A stretch of 64,000 nt of DNA from Rhizobium etli CFN 42 (GCF_000092045.1 NC_007761.1:685001-749000), one strand, 5' to 3'; positions 25,357-34,899 are shown, numbered from the stretch's first letter. Notes: generated from the letters alone by a model not told the origin. Numbers and translations: made by a program.

Positions 25357-27120
25357 ATGTACGATAGCAGGGCCAGAAGCAGTTTTCTCGATCGCGCAGC
25401 TGCAAGGCCGCGCGCCCATGACGATCCCTATCGGCAGTCCCGATCGAACGGACCGGATATCGCCCTGCCCGAAGCCGACCTGCTGCGCGCCATCAGCCGT
25501 GTGCTGGAAGAGCAGCGCATGAGGGCGGCGCCCGAGGTGCCGCTCGTCGACCGCATCGAAACCATTCTCGGCAACCGTCTGCGGGCTGCCAATGATGTCG
25601 GCCGTGTTCTTCCGCCGGAACCAGCGCGATATGAGGAACCGGTGACTACCGCCGGGGAGCCGGCGATTTTTGTCGAACCGCTGGCCGCAATTCATCAGGA
25701 ACCGGTCGAGCCCCGGCCGGCGGCACCGCAACGCCGCGCGGGCAAGGCCGGCTTCGCGGTAACGGTCGCTGCCTCAACAATCCTGGGCGCCGGTCTGCCG
25801 ATGCTGATGCCGGCTGCGCCCGCCCTCTACCGCGCCGAAACGACGCTTGCAGTGATAACGGATGCCGCAAGTCGCGCCGCTTTCACGCAAGCTGCGGCGA
25901 AGGGACTGCTGTCGGCGCGCGTGGTTGCGTCGACGGTCGCCACCCTGAAGCTCGATCACGATCCTGAATTCGTCGGCACGGGCGCCAATGCGCTCGCCGT
26001 TGTGTTCGATCTTCTCTCGGCGACCGGCACTGCCGCCGATCCGGCCTCGCGTGCCGAGGCCGCGCTGAAACATGCGGTCGAGATTGTGCCCGATGCCGCC
26101 GCCGGCACGATCCGGGTGCGGGTGACGACCGGCGACGGTGCCAAATCCACCCGCATCGCCGCAAGGCTTGCCGAAGCAGCGGGCGGAGACGCACGAGGCG
26201 GCAACGCCGAAACCGACGCGGTTTTGCGCAAGGCCTATGACGAGGCTCGGGCGGAGCTTGCTGCCTTCACGGCAAAGAGCGGCGAAGGCAACGTCAAGGT
26301 GGCGATTGATCTTCGCCGCCAGATCGACCGGCTCGATGCCGATCTGAAAGAGGCGGAGGAGAGCATCCTTGCCGCCAAGGCGAAGGCCGACCAGCTCAAG
26401 GCCGCAAAACTTGCCGATGTGCTCGATGGTTCGCTGTCCTCCGATATGACTTCGCCTGCGCTGCAGGACTGGCGCGACAAATATGCGGTCGCCAGGGCGG
26501 CGCTTGCGCAGCTTTCCGCCGAGCTTGGCCCGCGCCATCCGCGCCTGCTGCAGCAGCAGGCCGAAACCGAGGGCCTGAAGGCGAATATGGGCAAGGAACT
26601 TGCCCGGCTCGCCCAGGTCGCCAATGCCGCCGCTAAGGCTGCGACCGATGCGCGCAAGGTCCTGAACGACCGCCGCAACACGCTGATCGCCCAAAGCCGG
26701 GATACCGGCGTCGATCTGTCACGACTGACCGAACTGCGCGAGAAGGCGAATGCCGCGCATTCGCGGCTGGAAGAGGCGGCGTCCGCATCGGGGGCAGCCG
26801 ACGACGGTCATATAACCGTGCTGAAGCCGCCGCTGGCGTCGGCGATATCGGCAACGAACGGTCTGACCGGCCGCGCGCTGGCCGGCGCCGCCACAGGCTT
26901 GGCAGTCGGTCTTGCCCTGGCTTTCCTGCTGTCCTTGCGCAAATCCGTCGCGGCTCCGGCAATGGATTTGCCGGCGTTCGCGCCCGTCGCTTCTCCGCCG
27001 CCATCGCCCGTGCCGGCTCCGGCGGCGGTCGACGAGATCGAGCTGATGCGCTCCGAAATCTCGGGCCTGCGCGATCGGCTTCGTGTTCACGTGATGGAAA
27101 CGCGGCAACCGCGGCGCTGA
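25357..27120 (+). CDS. Wzz/GumC-like polysaccharide chain-length protein without kinase domain
   Basis: 587 residues from ATG 25357; a GTG 9 bases upstream is the alternative. Order: a charged cytoplasmic N-terminus of about 125 residues, a membrane helix (AGFAVTVAASTILGAGLPML), a periplasmic Wzz-like part with a long coiled coil (about 270-480; VAIDLRRQIDRLDADLKEAE, AELGPRHPRLLQQQAETEGL), a second membrane helix near residue 515 (LAGAATGLAVGLALAFLLSL) and a short Pro-rich cytoplasmic tail. The motif GPRHPRL is common in GumC/ExoP-type proteins. There is no Walker A motif, so the tyrosine kinase half of ExoP/Wzc is missing. It probably controls chain length of a surface polysaccharide. Confidence 0.8.
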   Translation: MYDSRARSSFLDRAAARPRAHDDPYRQSRSNGPDIALPEADLLRAISRVLEEQRMRAAPEVPLVDRIETILGNRLRAANDVGRVLPPEPARYEEPVTTAGEPAIFVEPLAAIHQEPVEPRPAAPQRRAGKAGFAVTVAASTILGAGLPMLMPAAPALYRAETTLAVITDAASRAAFTQAAAKGLLSARVVASTVATLKLDHDPEFVGTGANALAVVFDLLSATGTAADPASRAEAALKHAVEIVPDAAAGTIRVRVTTGDGAKSTRIAARLAEAAGGDARGGNAETDAVLRKAYDEARAELAAFTAKSGEGNVKVAIDLRRQIDRLDADLKEAEESILAAKAKADQLKAAKLADVLDGSLSSDMTSPALQDWRDKYAVARAALAQLSAELGPRHPRLLQQQAETEGLKANMGKELARLAQVANAAAKAATDARKVLNDRRNTLIAQSRDTGVDLSRLTELREKANAAHSRLEEAASASGAADDGHITVLKPPLASAISATNGLTGRALAGAATGLAVGLALAFLLSLRKSVAAPAMDLPAFAPVASPPPSPVPAPAAVDEIELMRSEISGLRDRLRVHVMETRQPRR

Positions 27121-27240
27121 ACGAACATTTCCTTGCAAATTTGATATTGCCTTGCCGCTTTCCGACAGGATAGGGCGTTAGCGGGCATTTGACGCTCGTC
27201 AACTATCCATAGATTGACGCGAAACAGGGCGGAGAGACGC

Positions 27241-28140
27241 GTGGCGACAGTAATCGACGGCAAGAACGTAGCTGCATCGGTCATTCAGACGGTCAAGAGT
27301 GCGACGGCAGCGCTGGAAAAGGCGAGCGGCGTCACGACGGGCCTTGCGGTCATCATCGTCGGCGACGATCCGGCAAGCCACGCCTATGTCGGCTCCAAGA
27401 GCCGGATGGCCAAGGAATGCGGTTTCAAATCCGTGCAGCACACGCTGCCGGCCGAGACGACGCAGGAGGAACTGGCAGGCCTCGTCGCCACGCTCAACGC
27501 CGATCCGTCGATCCACGGCATCCTGGTGCAATTGCCCTTGCCAAAGCCGCTCGACAGCGAGCCGATCATCCAGTCGATCCTGCCGGAAAAGGATGTCGAC
27601 GGCCTGAGCGTCGTCAATGCTGGCAAGCTCGCCACCGGCGACCTGAAGACCGGTCTGGTCTCCTGCACGCCGGCCGGCGCCATGGTCTTCGTCCGCCGCA
27701 CCCATGGCGAGGATCTCTCCGGCCTCAACGCCGTCGTCATCGGCCGTTCCAATCTGTTCGGCAAGCCGATGGCGCAATTGCTTCTCAACGCCAATGCGAC
27801 GGTGACGATCGCGCACTCCAGAACCAAGAATCTAGCCGAAGTCTGCCGCAACGCCGATATTCTGGTCGCCGCCGTCGGCCGGCCGGAGATGGTCAAGGCC
27901 GATTGGGTCAAGCCCGGCGCGACCGTGATCGACGTCGGCATCAATCGGGTGCCGGCTCCTGAGAAGGGCGAGGGCAAGACCCGGCTGGTCGGCGACGTCG
28001 CCTTCCGGGAGGTCTCCGAGATTGCCAGCACCATCACGCCGGTGCCCGGCGGCGTCGGGCCGATGACCATCGCCATGCTGATGGCCAACACCGTCATCGC
28101 CGCTCATCGCGCTGCAGGGCAAACGCCGCCGCAGTTCTGA
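27241..28140 (+). CDS. folD: FolD, methylenetetrahydrofolate dehydrogenase / cyclohydrolase
   Basis: 299 residues from GTG 27241, preceded by GGAGAG; an upstream TTG is unlikely. Converts 5,10-methylene-THF to 10-formyl-THF in two steps, using NADP. Key features: [14 protein letters not shown] with the catalytic Lys of the YxxxK motif, [23 protein letters not shown], the [14 protein letters not shown] dinucleotide site, and [14 protein letters not shown]. Full length for the family. Its stop codon is directly next to the stop codon of the convergent aglR, with no base between them and no terminator. Confidence 0.96.
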   Translation: MATVIDGKNVAASVIQTVKSATAALEKASGVTTGLAVIIVGDDPASHAYVGSKSRMAKECGFKSVQHTLPAETTQEELAGLVATLNADPSIHGILVQLPLPKPLDSEPIIQSILPEKDVDGLSVVNAGKLATGDLKTGLVSCTPAGAMVFVRRTHGEDLSGLNAVVIGRSNLFGKPMAQLLLNANATVTIAHSRTKNLAEVCRNADILVAAVGRPEMVKADWVKPGATVIDVGINRVPAPEKGEGKTRLVGDVAFREVSEIASTITPVPGGVGPMTIAMLMANTVIAAHRAAGQTPPQF

Positions 28141-29169
28141 TTATGATTGCTGCGGGGCAGGACCTGTCGAGGCCCTGACGATCAGCTCGGTTTTCCAGAG
28201 CTCCTGTTCGGGGAAGGGGCCGGCCTGCTTCACCGTGCCGATCAGCCGCTGGGCGATGCGCACGCCGGCCGCCCGCAGCGAGGAGCGTGTCGTCGTCAGC
28301 GGCACCGAGAAGTTTTCGGGCTTCAAGAGCGGCAGCACGTCGTCATGGGCGATCAGCGAGACATCCTCGCCGAGCCGCAATCCCGCCTGGTTCACCGCGC
28401 GGATCGCCCCGAGCGCCATCACCGTGCTGGAGCAGAGGATCGCCGTCGGCCGTTCCGGCAGTTGAAGGAACCGTTCCATCGCCAGCAAGCCCTGTTCGTC
28501 TGTCATCAGCGCGTGGCTCATGCAATCCTCCTCGAGCGTGAGGCCGCGTTCGGCAAGCGCTGAGATGACGCCGTTCCTTCTGCGGATGGCGAAATCGAGA
28601 TGCATCGGCCCATTCATCAAGGCAAAGCGCGTGTGGCCGAGCTGCAGCAAGAGTCGCGTCGCGTCGTAGAAGGCCCCTTCATTGTCGATGTCGAGATAGG
28701 GATAGTCCAGCTCCGCGCCGAAGGAGCGGCCGTGCACGACATAGGGCATGGAGAGTGACTTCAGCATGGCGAGCCGCGGGTCGTGACCGCGCATATAGGC
28801 AATGAACAGCGCATCGACATTGCCGCTGATCGCAAGCCGCCGGAGCGCCGCCACCTCGTCATCCGGATCGGAAGGCATGATGACGAAATGGAAATCGTGG
28901 CGCACGGCTTCCTCGCCGAGCCCGGCCAGAAATTCGCCGAAATGCACGTCGGACTGGTGGCCGGGCGCCGTCGGCATGACGAGGCCGATCGAGCCTGCCT
29001 TGCCGGTGGCAAGCCGCTGGGCAGCCTTGTTCGGCCGGTACCCGGTCTCCTTGACGGCTTGAAGCACGCGCTCCCGGGTCGCTTCGTTGACCTCGGGATA
29101 GCCGTTGAGCGCCCGGCTTACCGTCGTCTGCGAAAGCCCAAGCAATTCCGATAGCTGTTTGAGATTCAC
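28141..29169 (-). CDS. aglR: AglR, LacI-family repressor of the alpha-glucoside operon
   Basis: 342 residues. N-terminal LacI helix-turn-helix (MNLKQLSELLGLSQTTVSRA, then LNGYPEVNEATRERV) and a periplasmic-binding-like effector domain. It is divergent from aglE, with two AAAGCGCTTT palindromes in between, the pattern expected of a LacI regulator acting on its own promoter and on aglE. In S. meliloti AglR represses the agl operon in the absence of alpha-glucosides. It ends at the stop codon of folD. Confidence 0.9.
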   Translation of the reverse strand: MNLKQLSELLGLSQTTVSRALNGYPEVNEATRERVLQAVKETGYRPNKAAQRLATGKAGSIGLVMPTAPGHQSDVHFGEFLAGLGEEAVRHDFHFVIMPSDPDDEVAALRRLAISGNVDALFIAYMRGHDPRLAMLKSLSMPYVVHGRSFGAELDYPYLDIDNEGAFYDATRLLLQLGHTRFALMNGPMHLDFAIRRRNGVISALAERGLTLEEDCMSHALMTDEQGLLAMERFLQLPERPTAILCSSTVMALGAIRAVNQAGLRLGEDVSLIAHDDVLPLLKPENFSVPLTTTRSSLRAAGVRIAQRLIGTVKQAGPFPEQELWKTELIVRASTGPAPQQS

Positions 29170-29233
29170 CTGCTATGCTTCCTCCCGGCATGCCTGTCGG
29201 CCGCTTAGAAGGCCTCCTGCCTCCAAATAGCGC

Positions 29234-29247
29234 TCAAAGCGCTTTTA
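29234..29247. promoter_or_regulatory. AglR operator O1, at the aglR promoter
   Basis: TCAAAGCGCTTTTA, core palindrome AAAGCGCTTT (29236-29245). On the minus strand it lies directly after a -10-like CATAAT (plus-strand 29248-29253), which has TTGAGT 18 bases upstream (plus-strand 29272-29277). Binding here would block aglR transcription. Confidence 0.7.
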
Positions 29248-29268
29248 ATTATGTAGCATCTGGCGCGC

Positions 29269-29296
29269 TTGACTCAAGAAAAATCGCTCCATATTT
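29269..29296 (+). promoter_or_regulatory. Possible aglE promoter (distal)
   Basis: TTGACT (29269-29274), 16 bases, ATATTT (29291-29296). The -35 overlaps that of the opposite aglR promoter. Plausible but not strong. Confidence 0.4.
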
Positions 29297-29359
29297 CCCC
29301 GGTAGGCGCTGCTGCGCCACGATATTCCCTGGGTTCACAGGGGATTCTCGCGAAATGAC

Positions 29360-29410
29360 TTGACTTCATTCCACCGAAAGTGAAATGAGTTGGGTGTCAA
29401 AGCGCTTTGA
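29360..29410 (+). promoter_or_regulatory. aglE promoter region with operator O2
   Basis: TTGACT (29360-29365) and a weak -10-like stretch (AAATGA, 29383-29388) at 17 bases. Directly after it is TCAAAGCGCTTTGA (29397-29410), a perfect 14-base palindrome where the transcript should begin. The centres of O1 and O2 are 163 bases apart, so DNA looping by a LacI-type tetramer is possible. Confidence 0.65.
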
Positions 29411-29466
29411 AATTTCTTTTTTCGAGGAATTCGGCGCGGTTGGGATTGTGATGGGAGGTTGATCAC

Positions 29467-30828
29467 ATGAAAAAGTCATTTTTGATGGGCGTTGCCGTTG
29501 CGGCGCTGTTTGCCGGTGCTGCGCCCGCGGCCGATCTGAAATTTGCCCCGGGACAGGATTCCAAGTTCAACTGGAAGAGCTATGACGAATTCAAGGCCGC
29601 GCACGCTGATCTGAAGGGTCAGCCGCTGACGATCTTCGGGCCGTGGCGCGGCGAGGACGAGGCGTTTTTCAGGAGCGTTCTCGCCTATTTCACCGAAGCG
29701 ACCGGGGTCGACGCGAAATACTCTTCTTCCGAAAACTACGAACAGCAGATCGTCATCGACACGCAGGCCGGCTCGCCGCCGAACGTCGCCATTCTGCCGC
29801 AGCCGGGCCTTCTGGCCGATCTCGCCGGCAAGGGCTTCCTGACGCCGCTCGGCGACGACAATTCCAAGTGGATCAAAGACAATTACGGCGCCGGCGACAG
29901 CTGGGTCGGTTACGGCACCTACAAGGGCAAGGATGGCAAGGAAGCCTTCTACGCCTTCCCTTATAAGGCCGACGTGAAGTCGCTCGTCTGGTACGTTCCG
30001 GAGAATTTCGAGGAAGCCGGCTACAAGATCCCGACGACCATGGAAGAGCTGCATGCCCTGACCGATCAGATCGTCAAGGATGGCGGCGTTCCATGGTGCA
30101 TCGGTCTCGGTTCCGGCGGCGCCACCGGCTGGCCGGCGACCGATTGGGTCGAGGACATCATGCTGCGCATGCAGCCACCGGAAGCCTATGACAAGTGGAC
30201 GACCAATGAGCTGAAGTTCACCGATCCGGCTGTCGTTGCCGCGATCGATGAATTCGGCAAATTCGCCAAGAACGAGAAATATGTCGATGGCGGTGTCGCG
30301 GCCGTGGCGTCGACCGATTTCCGCGACAGTCCGAAGGGCCTCTTCGCCGTTCCGCCGAAGTGCTACCTGCACCATCAGGCTTCGTTCATTCCGTCCTTCT
30401 TCCCTGAGGGGACGAAACTCGGCCAGGATGCCGATTTCTTCTATATGCCGACCTATGCCGCGCATCCGGAACTCGGCAAGCCGGTTCTCGGCGCCGGCAC
30501 GCTTGTCTCGATCACCAAGGATTCGAAGGCGGCTCGTGCCTTCATCGACTTCCTGAAGAGCCCTATCGCGCACGAGGTATGGATGGCGCAGTCGAGCTTC
30601 CTGACGCCGTACAAGGGCGTCAGCACCGATGCCTATGCCAATCCGCAGATGAAGAAGGAAGGCGAGATCCTGACGTCCGCCACCACCTTCCGCTTCGACG
30701 GTTCCGACCTGATGCCGGGCAAGATCGGCGCCGGCGCGTTCTGGACGGGCATGGTCGATTTCGTCGGCGGCAAGTCTGCCGAAGAGGCCGCCGGCGAAAT
30801 CCAGAGCGCCTGGGACGGCATCAAGTAA
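29467..30828 (+). CDS. aglE: AglE, periplasmic alpha-glucoside-binding protein
   Basis: 453 residues with a signal peptide (MKKSFLMGVAVAALFAGAAP, cut near 22). An extracellular solute-binding protein of the maltose type (DLKGQPLTIFGPWRGEDEAF, ATGVDAKYSSSENYEQQIVI, PGLLADLAGKGFLTPL). It binds sucrose, maltose or trehalose in S. meliloti and hands them to AglF-AglG. First gene of the agl operon. GGGAGG lies upstream of the ATG. Two strong hairpins follow it, which may keep its mRNA more abundant than the rest. Confidence 0.93.
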   Translation: MKKSFLMGVAVAALFAGAAPAADLKFAPGQDSKFNWKSYDEFKAAHADLKGQPLTIFGPWRGEDEAFFRSVLAYFTEATGVDAKYSSSENYEQQIVIDTQAGSPPNVAILPQPGLLADLAGKGFLTPLGDDNSKWIKDNYGAGDSWVGYGTYKGKDGKEAFYAFPYKADVKSLVWYVPENFEEAGYKIPTTMEELHALTDQIVKDGGVPWCIGLGSGGATGWPATDWVEDIMLRMQPPEAYDKWTTNELKFTDPAVVAAIDEFGKFAKNEKYVDGGVAAVASTDFRDSPKGLFAVPPKCYLHHQASFIPSFFPEGTKLGQDADFFYMPTYAAHPELGKPVLGAGTLVSITKDSKAARAFIDFLKSPIAHEVWMAQSSFLTPYKGVSTDAYANPQMKKEGEILTSATTFRFDGSDLMPGKIGAGAFWTGMVDFVGGKSAEEAAGEIQSAWDGIK

Positions 30829-30838
30829 TCGTTCATAT

Positions 30839-30901
30839 ATGCCGCCGGCTTGCCGGCGGCATGGCTTGCATGAGTGGCCGGGCTCGCCAACAGCCCGGCC
30901 A
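30839..30901 (+). other. Two strong stem-loops between aglE and aglF
   Basis: First: ATGCCGCCGGC (30839-30849) / GCCGGCGGCAT (30852-30862), 11 pairs with a loop of 2 bases as drawn. Second: TGGCCGGGCT (30875-30884) / AGCCCGGCCA (30892-30901), 10 pairs, 7-base loop. No T-run follows either, so they are more likely stabilisers of the aglE mRNA or partial attenuators than terminators. Confidence 0.65.
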
Positions 30902-31012
30902 TCGCAGGATATTTTGTGATTGGGCAATATAAACCGATTGACGGTGACCGGCGCTGACCCGTCAGAATAAAACCGGTCGGAATAAGATCAGGGGAAGCAG
31001 GGGAGGGACGTA

Positions 31013-32026
31013 ATGCTGTCGCAGATAGTGTCCGCTTTAGGCGTCGTGGTCGTCGCCGTTTTCGCGTGCTCGGCCTATTTCTATTTTTCGAACAAGATCC
31101 TGGATTTGGCTCTGCCGGTGAGCGATGGCGACGTGCGCGCCGCATCGCGCAACCTCAACCGCCGTGCGGTCATCCGGCCCTGGCTGTTTCTCGGCCCGGC
31201 GCTCTTCCTGCTCTTCGTCTACCTCGTCTATCCCGTCGTTGCGACCTTCATCCTTTCCTTCTACGACCGCAGCGGTCTGCAGTTCGTCGGCCTCGCCAAT
31301 TATAAATGGGCGATCGGCGACCGCGAATTCCGCCAATCGATCTTCAACAACATCCTCTGGCTCGCCGTCGTGCCGGCCGCCTGCACCTTCTTCGGCCTGG
31401 TCATCGCTGTCATGACTGACCGCATCTGGTGGGGCAATATTGCCAAGAGCATCGTCTTCATGCCGATGGCGATCTCGTTCGTCGGCGCCTCGGTCATCTG
31501 GAAATTCATCTATGAATATCGCGGCGGTAACGACGTCCAGATCGGCCTGCTGAACGCCATCGTCCAGCTGTTCGGCGGCACGCCGGAAGTCTGGATCTCG
31601 GTTCCCTTCTGGAACAATTTCTTCCTGATGGTTATCCTGATCTGGATCCAGACCGGTTTCGCCATGGTCATCCTGTCGGCAGCGCTACGCGGTATTCCCG
31701 AGGAGACGATCGAGGCCGCCGTTATCGATGGCGCCAATGGCTGGCAGATCTTCTGGCGCATCATGGTGCCGCAGGTCTGGGGCACCATCGCCGTCGTCTG
31801 GACGACGATCACCATCCTCGTCCTCAAGGTCTTCGACATCGTGCTGACCATGACCAACGGCCAGTGGCAGACGATGGTGCTGGCAAATCTGATGTTCGAC
31901 TGGATGTTCCGCGGTGGTGGCGATTCCGGCCGAAGCGCTGTCATCGCCATCATCATCATGCTCGCCGTCACGCCGATCATGATCTGGAACGTGCGCCGCG
32001 CCAACCGCGAACTGAAGGGCCATTGA
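31013..32026 (+). CDS. aglF: AglF, ABC transporter permease
   Basis: 337 residues. An extra N-terminal membrane helix (IVSALGVVVVAVFACSAYFY) is followed by the six-helix MalF-type permease core, with the ATPase-contact loop EETIEAAVIDGANGWQIFWR (EAA motif, near residue 235). It forms the inner-membrane channel with AglG. GGGAGG precedes the start. Confidence 0.92.
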   Translation: MLSQIVSALGVVVVAVFACSAYFYFSNKILDLALPVSDGDVRAASRNLNRRAVIRPWLFLGPALFLLFVYLVYPVVATFILSFYDRSGLQFVGLANYKWAIGDREFRQSIFNNILWLAVVPAACTFFGLVIAVMTDRIWWGNIAKSIVFMPMAISFVGASVIWKFIYEYRGGNDVQIGLLNAIVQLFGGTPEVWISVPFWNNFFLMVILIWIQTGFAMVILSAALRGIPEETIEAAVIDGANGWQIFWRIMVPQVWGTIAVVWTTITILVLKVFDIVLTMTNGQWQTMVLANLMFDWMFRGGGDSGRSAVIAIIIMLAVTPIMIWNVRRANRELKGH

Positions 32027-32027
32027 G

Positions 32028-33191
32028 ATGACCGCTGTCGGAAATTACTTCAAGATCGGCCCCGCCCGTCTCTTCGTTCACCTTGCCGTTCTGCTGATCG
32101 TCATCATCTGGCTCATCCCGACGCTCGGCATCTTTGTCAGCGCCCTGCGCGACAAGGACCAGATCGTCGTCTCCGGCTGGTGGACGGCCTTTGTCGGCTC
32201 GACACAGACGGTCGCCGTCCGCCTGGGCACGCCCGACCAGCAAAAGCAGGAAGGCGCCAACTACGTCATCACAGGCAATGTGCTGGAAGGGCAGACCGGC
32301 CGCTCGGTCAAGGCGTTCGGCAACCGCGTGCAGCAGCCGGCCGCTTTCGAAGCCGGCGAGACCGCCGATCTCGGCGACGGCGAAAGCCTGCAGATCAACA
32401 GCGACGGCAGCTACCGCTACATGAAGAACACGGCCTTTTCGCCTGACGAGCGGCCGCGGCGCATCTACGCGTCCGTCTCGGCGCCGCCGGAATTCACGCT
32501 GCAGAACTACAAGACGGTTCTGACCGGCGAAGGCATCGGCCAGTCCTTCATCAATTCGCTGACGGTGACGATCCCGGCGACGATCATCCCGATCCTGATT
32601 GCCGCTTTTGCCGCCTATGCCTTGAGCTGGATGGAGTTTCCCGGTCGCGCGCTGCTGATTGCGCTCGTCGTCGGCCTCATCGTCGTGCCGCTGCAGATGT
32701 CGCTGATTCCGCTGCTTCGCCTCTACAACGAGATCGGCAATATGCTCGGCCAGCCGTCGAAGACCTATCCCGGCATCTGGTTTGCGCACACCGCCTTCGG
32801 CATGCCGCTCGCCATCTTTCTCCTGCGGGCCTATATTGCCGGCCTGCCGAAGGAGATCATCGAATCCGCCCGCGTCGACGGCGCAAGTGACTTCGAGATC
32901 TTCGTTCGTATCGTTTTGCCCTTGTCCTTCCCGGCACTCGCTTCCTTTGCCATCTTCCAGTTCCTGTGGGTATGGAACGACCTGCTCGTCGCCATGGTCT
33001 TCCTCGGCACCGACCAGGATCACCTCGTGCTGACCGGCAGGCTGAACGCGCTGCTCGGCTCGCGCGGCGGCAATTGGGAGATTTTGACGGCGTCGGCCTT
33101 CGTCACTATCGTCGTGCCGCTGCTCGTTTTCTTCGGACTGCAGCGTTATCTGGTGCGTGGTCTGCTGGCGGGTTCGGTCAAGGGCGGCTGA
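32028..33191 (+). CDS. aglG: AglG, ABC transporter permease with a large periplasmic insert
   Basis: 387 residues, about 100 longer than a usual MalG-type permease. After the first helix (LFVHLAVLLIVIIWLIPTLG) comes an insert at about 45-160 (VVSGWWTAFVGSTQTVAVRL; TADLGDGESLQINSDGSYRY) that should face the periplasm. The core permease follows, with the EAA loop KEIIESARVDGASDFEIFVR near 278. The insert may contact AglE. It starts 1 base after aglF. Confidence 0.92.
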   Translation: MTAVGNYFKIGPARLFVHLAVLLIVIIWLIPTLGIFVSALRDKDQIVVSGWWTAFVGSTQTVAVRLGTPDQQKQEGANYVITGNVLEGQTGRSVKAFGNRVQQPAAFEAGETADLGDGESLQINSDGSYRYMKNTAFSPDERPRRIYASVSAPPEFTLQNYKTVLTGEGIGQSFINSLTVTIPATIIPILIAAFAAYALSWMEFPGRALLIALVVGLIVVPLQMSLIPLLRLYNEIGNMLGQPSKTYPGIWFAHTAFGMPLAIFLLRAYIAGLPKEIIESARVDGASDFEIFVRIVLPLSFPALASFAIFQFLWVWNDLLVAMVFLGTDQDHLVLTGRLNALLGSRGGNWEILTASAFVTIVVPLLVFFGLQRYLVRGLLAGSVKGG

Positions 33192-33225
33192 CCATTCCCA
33201 AACGTGACTTCAGACAGGATATCTC

Positions 33226-34878
33226 ATGAACGTGGCTTCCCAATCGATCTTGACCGCCGACAAGGACTGGTGGCGCGGCGCGGTGATCTATCAGATCTAT
33301 CCGCGCTCCTACCAGGATTCGAACGGCGACGGCATCGGCGACCTGAAGGGCATCACCGCCCGCCTGCCGCATGTGGCAAGCCTCGGCGTCGATGCGATCT
33401 GGATCTCACCCTTCTTCACCTCGCCAATGCGCGATTTCGGTTACGACGTTTCCGATTACGAGAATGTCGATTCGATCTTCGGCACCTTGGTGGATTTCGA
33501 TACCATGATTGCGGAGGCCCATCGCCTCGGCATCCGTGTGATGATCGACCTCGTCATCTCCCACAGCTCGGACCAGCACCCCTGGTTCGTCCAGAGCCGT
33601 TCCAGCAAGACCAATGCCAAGGCCGATTGGTATGTCTGGGCCGACGCCAAACCCGATGGCTCGCCGCCGAACAACTGGCTGTCGATCTTCGGCGGCTCCG
33701 CATGGGCGTGGGATCCGACGCGCATGCAATATTACCTGCACAATTTTCTGACCTCGCAGCCGGATATGAACCTGCATAACCCGGAAGTGCAGGACCGCCT
33801 GCTTGATGTCGTGCGCTTCTGGCTCAATCGCGGGGTCGACGGCTTCCGCCTCGACACCATCAATTTCTATTTCCACGACCCGCTCTTGCGCGACAATCCC
33901 GCACTCGCTCCCGAGCGCCGCAACGCCTCGACGGCTCCGGCGGTCAATCCCTATAATTTCCAGGAGCATATCTACGACAAGAACCGGCCGGAGAACCTTG
34001 CCTTCCTGAAGCGCTTCCGCGCCGTGCTCGAAGAGTTCCCGGCAATCGCCGCCGTCGGCGAGGTGGGGGACAGCCAGCGCGGCCTGGAAATCGTCGGCGA
34101 ATATACCTCCGGCAATGACAAGATGCATATGTGTTACGCCTTCGAGTTCCTGGCGCCCGATCCGTTGACGCCGGAGCGCGTCGAGGAGGTGATGGAGGAT
34201 TTCGAAGCGGCCGCTCCCGACGGCTGGGCCTGCTGGGCCTTCTCCAATCACGACGTCATGCGTCACGTCAGCCGCTGGGGCGGACTGGTCGCCGATCATG
34301 ACGCCTTCGCCAAGCTCTATGCTTCGCTGCTGATGACGCTGCGCGGTTCCGTCTGCCTTTACCAGGGTGAGGAACTGGCTTTGACGGAGGCCGATCTCGC
34401 CTATCAGGATCTGCAGGACCCTTACGGCATTCAGTTCTGGCCGGAGTTCAAGGGCCGTGACGGCTGCCGCACGCCGATGGTCTGGGACAGCCACGTCGCC
34501 CAGGGTGGCTTTTCCACGGTCAAGCCGTGGCTGCCGGTGCCGGTCGAACATATTCTGCGCGCCGTCAACGTCCAGCAGGGCGACGAGACTTCCGTGCTCG
34601 AGCACTATCGACGCTTCATCGCCTTCCGCAAGCTGCACCCGGCCTTTGCCAAGGGCGAGATCGAATTCGAGGAGACTGAGGGCGATACCCTGGTCTTTAC
34701 CCGAGAATATAGCGACGAGAAGCTGCTCTGCATTTTCAACATGAGCCCGGCCGAAACCAGCGTCACTCTGCCTGCGGGAGAATGGCAAGCATTGACGGGC
34801 CATGGATTTACCAGCAACAACTATGGCGACAAGATCGATATTCCGGCCTGGGGGGCGTATTTCGCCCGTCTCGCCTAA
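33226..34878 (+). CDS. aglA: AglA, alpha-glucosidase (GH13)
   Basis: 550 residues, cytoplasmic, no signal peptide. Family 13 motifs are complete: the start WWRGAVIYQIYPRSYQDSNG, DLVISHSSDQHPWF, DGFRLDTINFYFH with the nucleophile Asp, AAVGEVGD with the acid/base Glu, and FSNHDVMRHV with the third acidic residue. It splits imported alpha-glucosides (sucrose, maltose, trehalose) inside the cell to glucose plus the other sugar, feeding zwf-pgl-edd nearby. Follows aglG after 34 bases. Confidence 0.94.
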   Translation: MNVASQSILTADKDWWRGAVIYQIYPRSYQDSNGDGIGDLKGITARLPHVASLGVDAIWISPFFTSPMRDFGYDVSDYENVDSIFGTLVDFDTMIAEAHRLGIRVMIDLVISHSSDQHPWFVQSRSSKTNAKADWYVWADAKPDGSPPNNWLSIFGGSAWAWDPTRMQYYLHNFLTSQPDMNLHNPEVQDRLLDVVRFWLNRGVDGFRLDTINFYFHDPLLRDNPALAPERRNASTAPAVNPYNFQEHIYDKNRPENLAFLKRFRAVLEEFPAIAAVGEVGDSQRGLEIVGEYTSGNDKMHMCYAFEFLAPDPLTPERVEEVMEDFEAAAPDGWACWAFSNHDVMRHVSRWGGLVADHDAFAKLYASLLMTLRGSVCLYQGEELALTEADLAYQDLQDPYGIQFWPEFKGRDGCRTPMVWDSHVAQGGFSTVKPWLPVPVEHILRAVNVQQGDETSVLEHYRRFIAFRKLHPAFAKGEIEFEETEGDTLVFTREYSDEKLLCIFNMSPAETSVTLPAGEWQALTGHGFTSNNYGDKIDIPAWGAYFARLA

Positions 34879-34899
34879 GGATCAGGAGGGGAGTGAGAA

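Noticed and set aside
27189..27217. folD promoter at TTGACG (27189-27194)
   Set aside because: A -35-like sequence is present, but no acceptable -10 is found at 16-18 bases.
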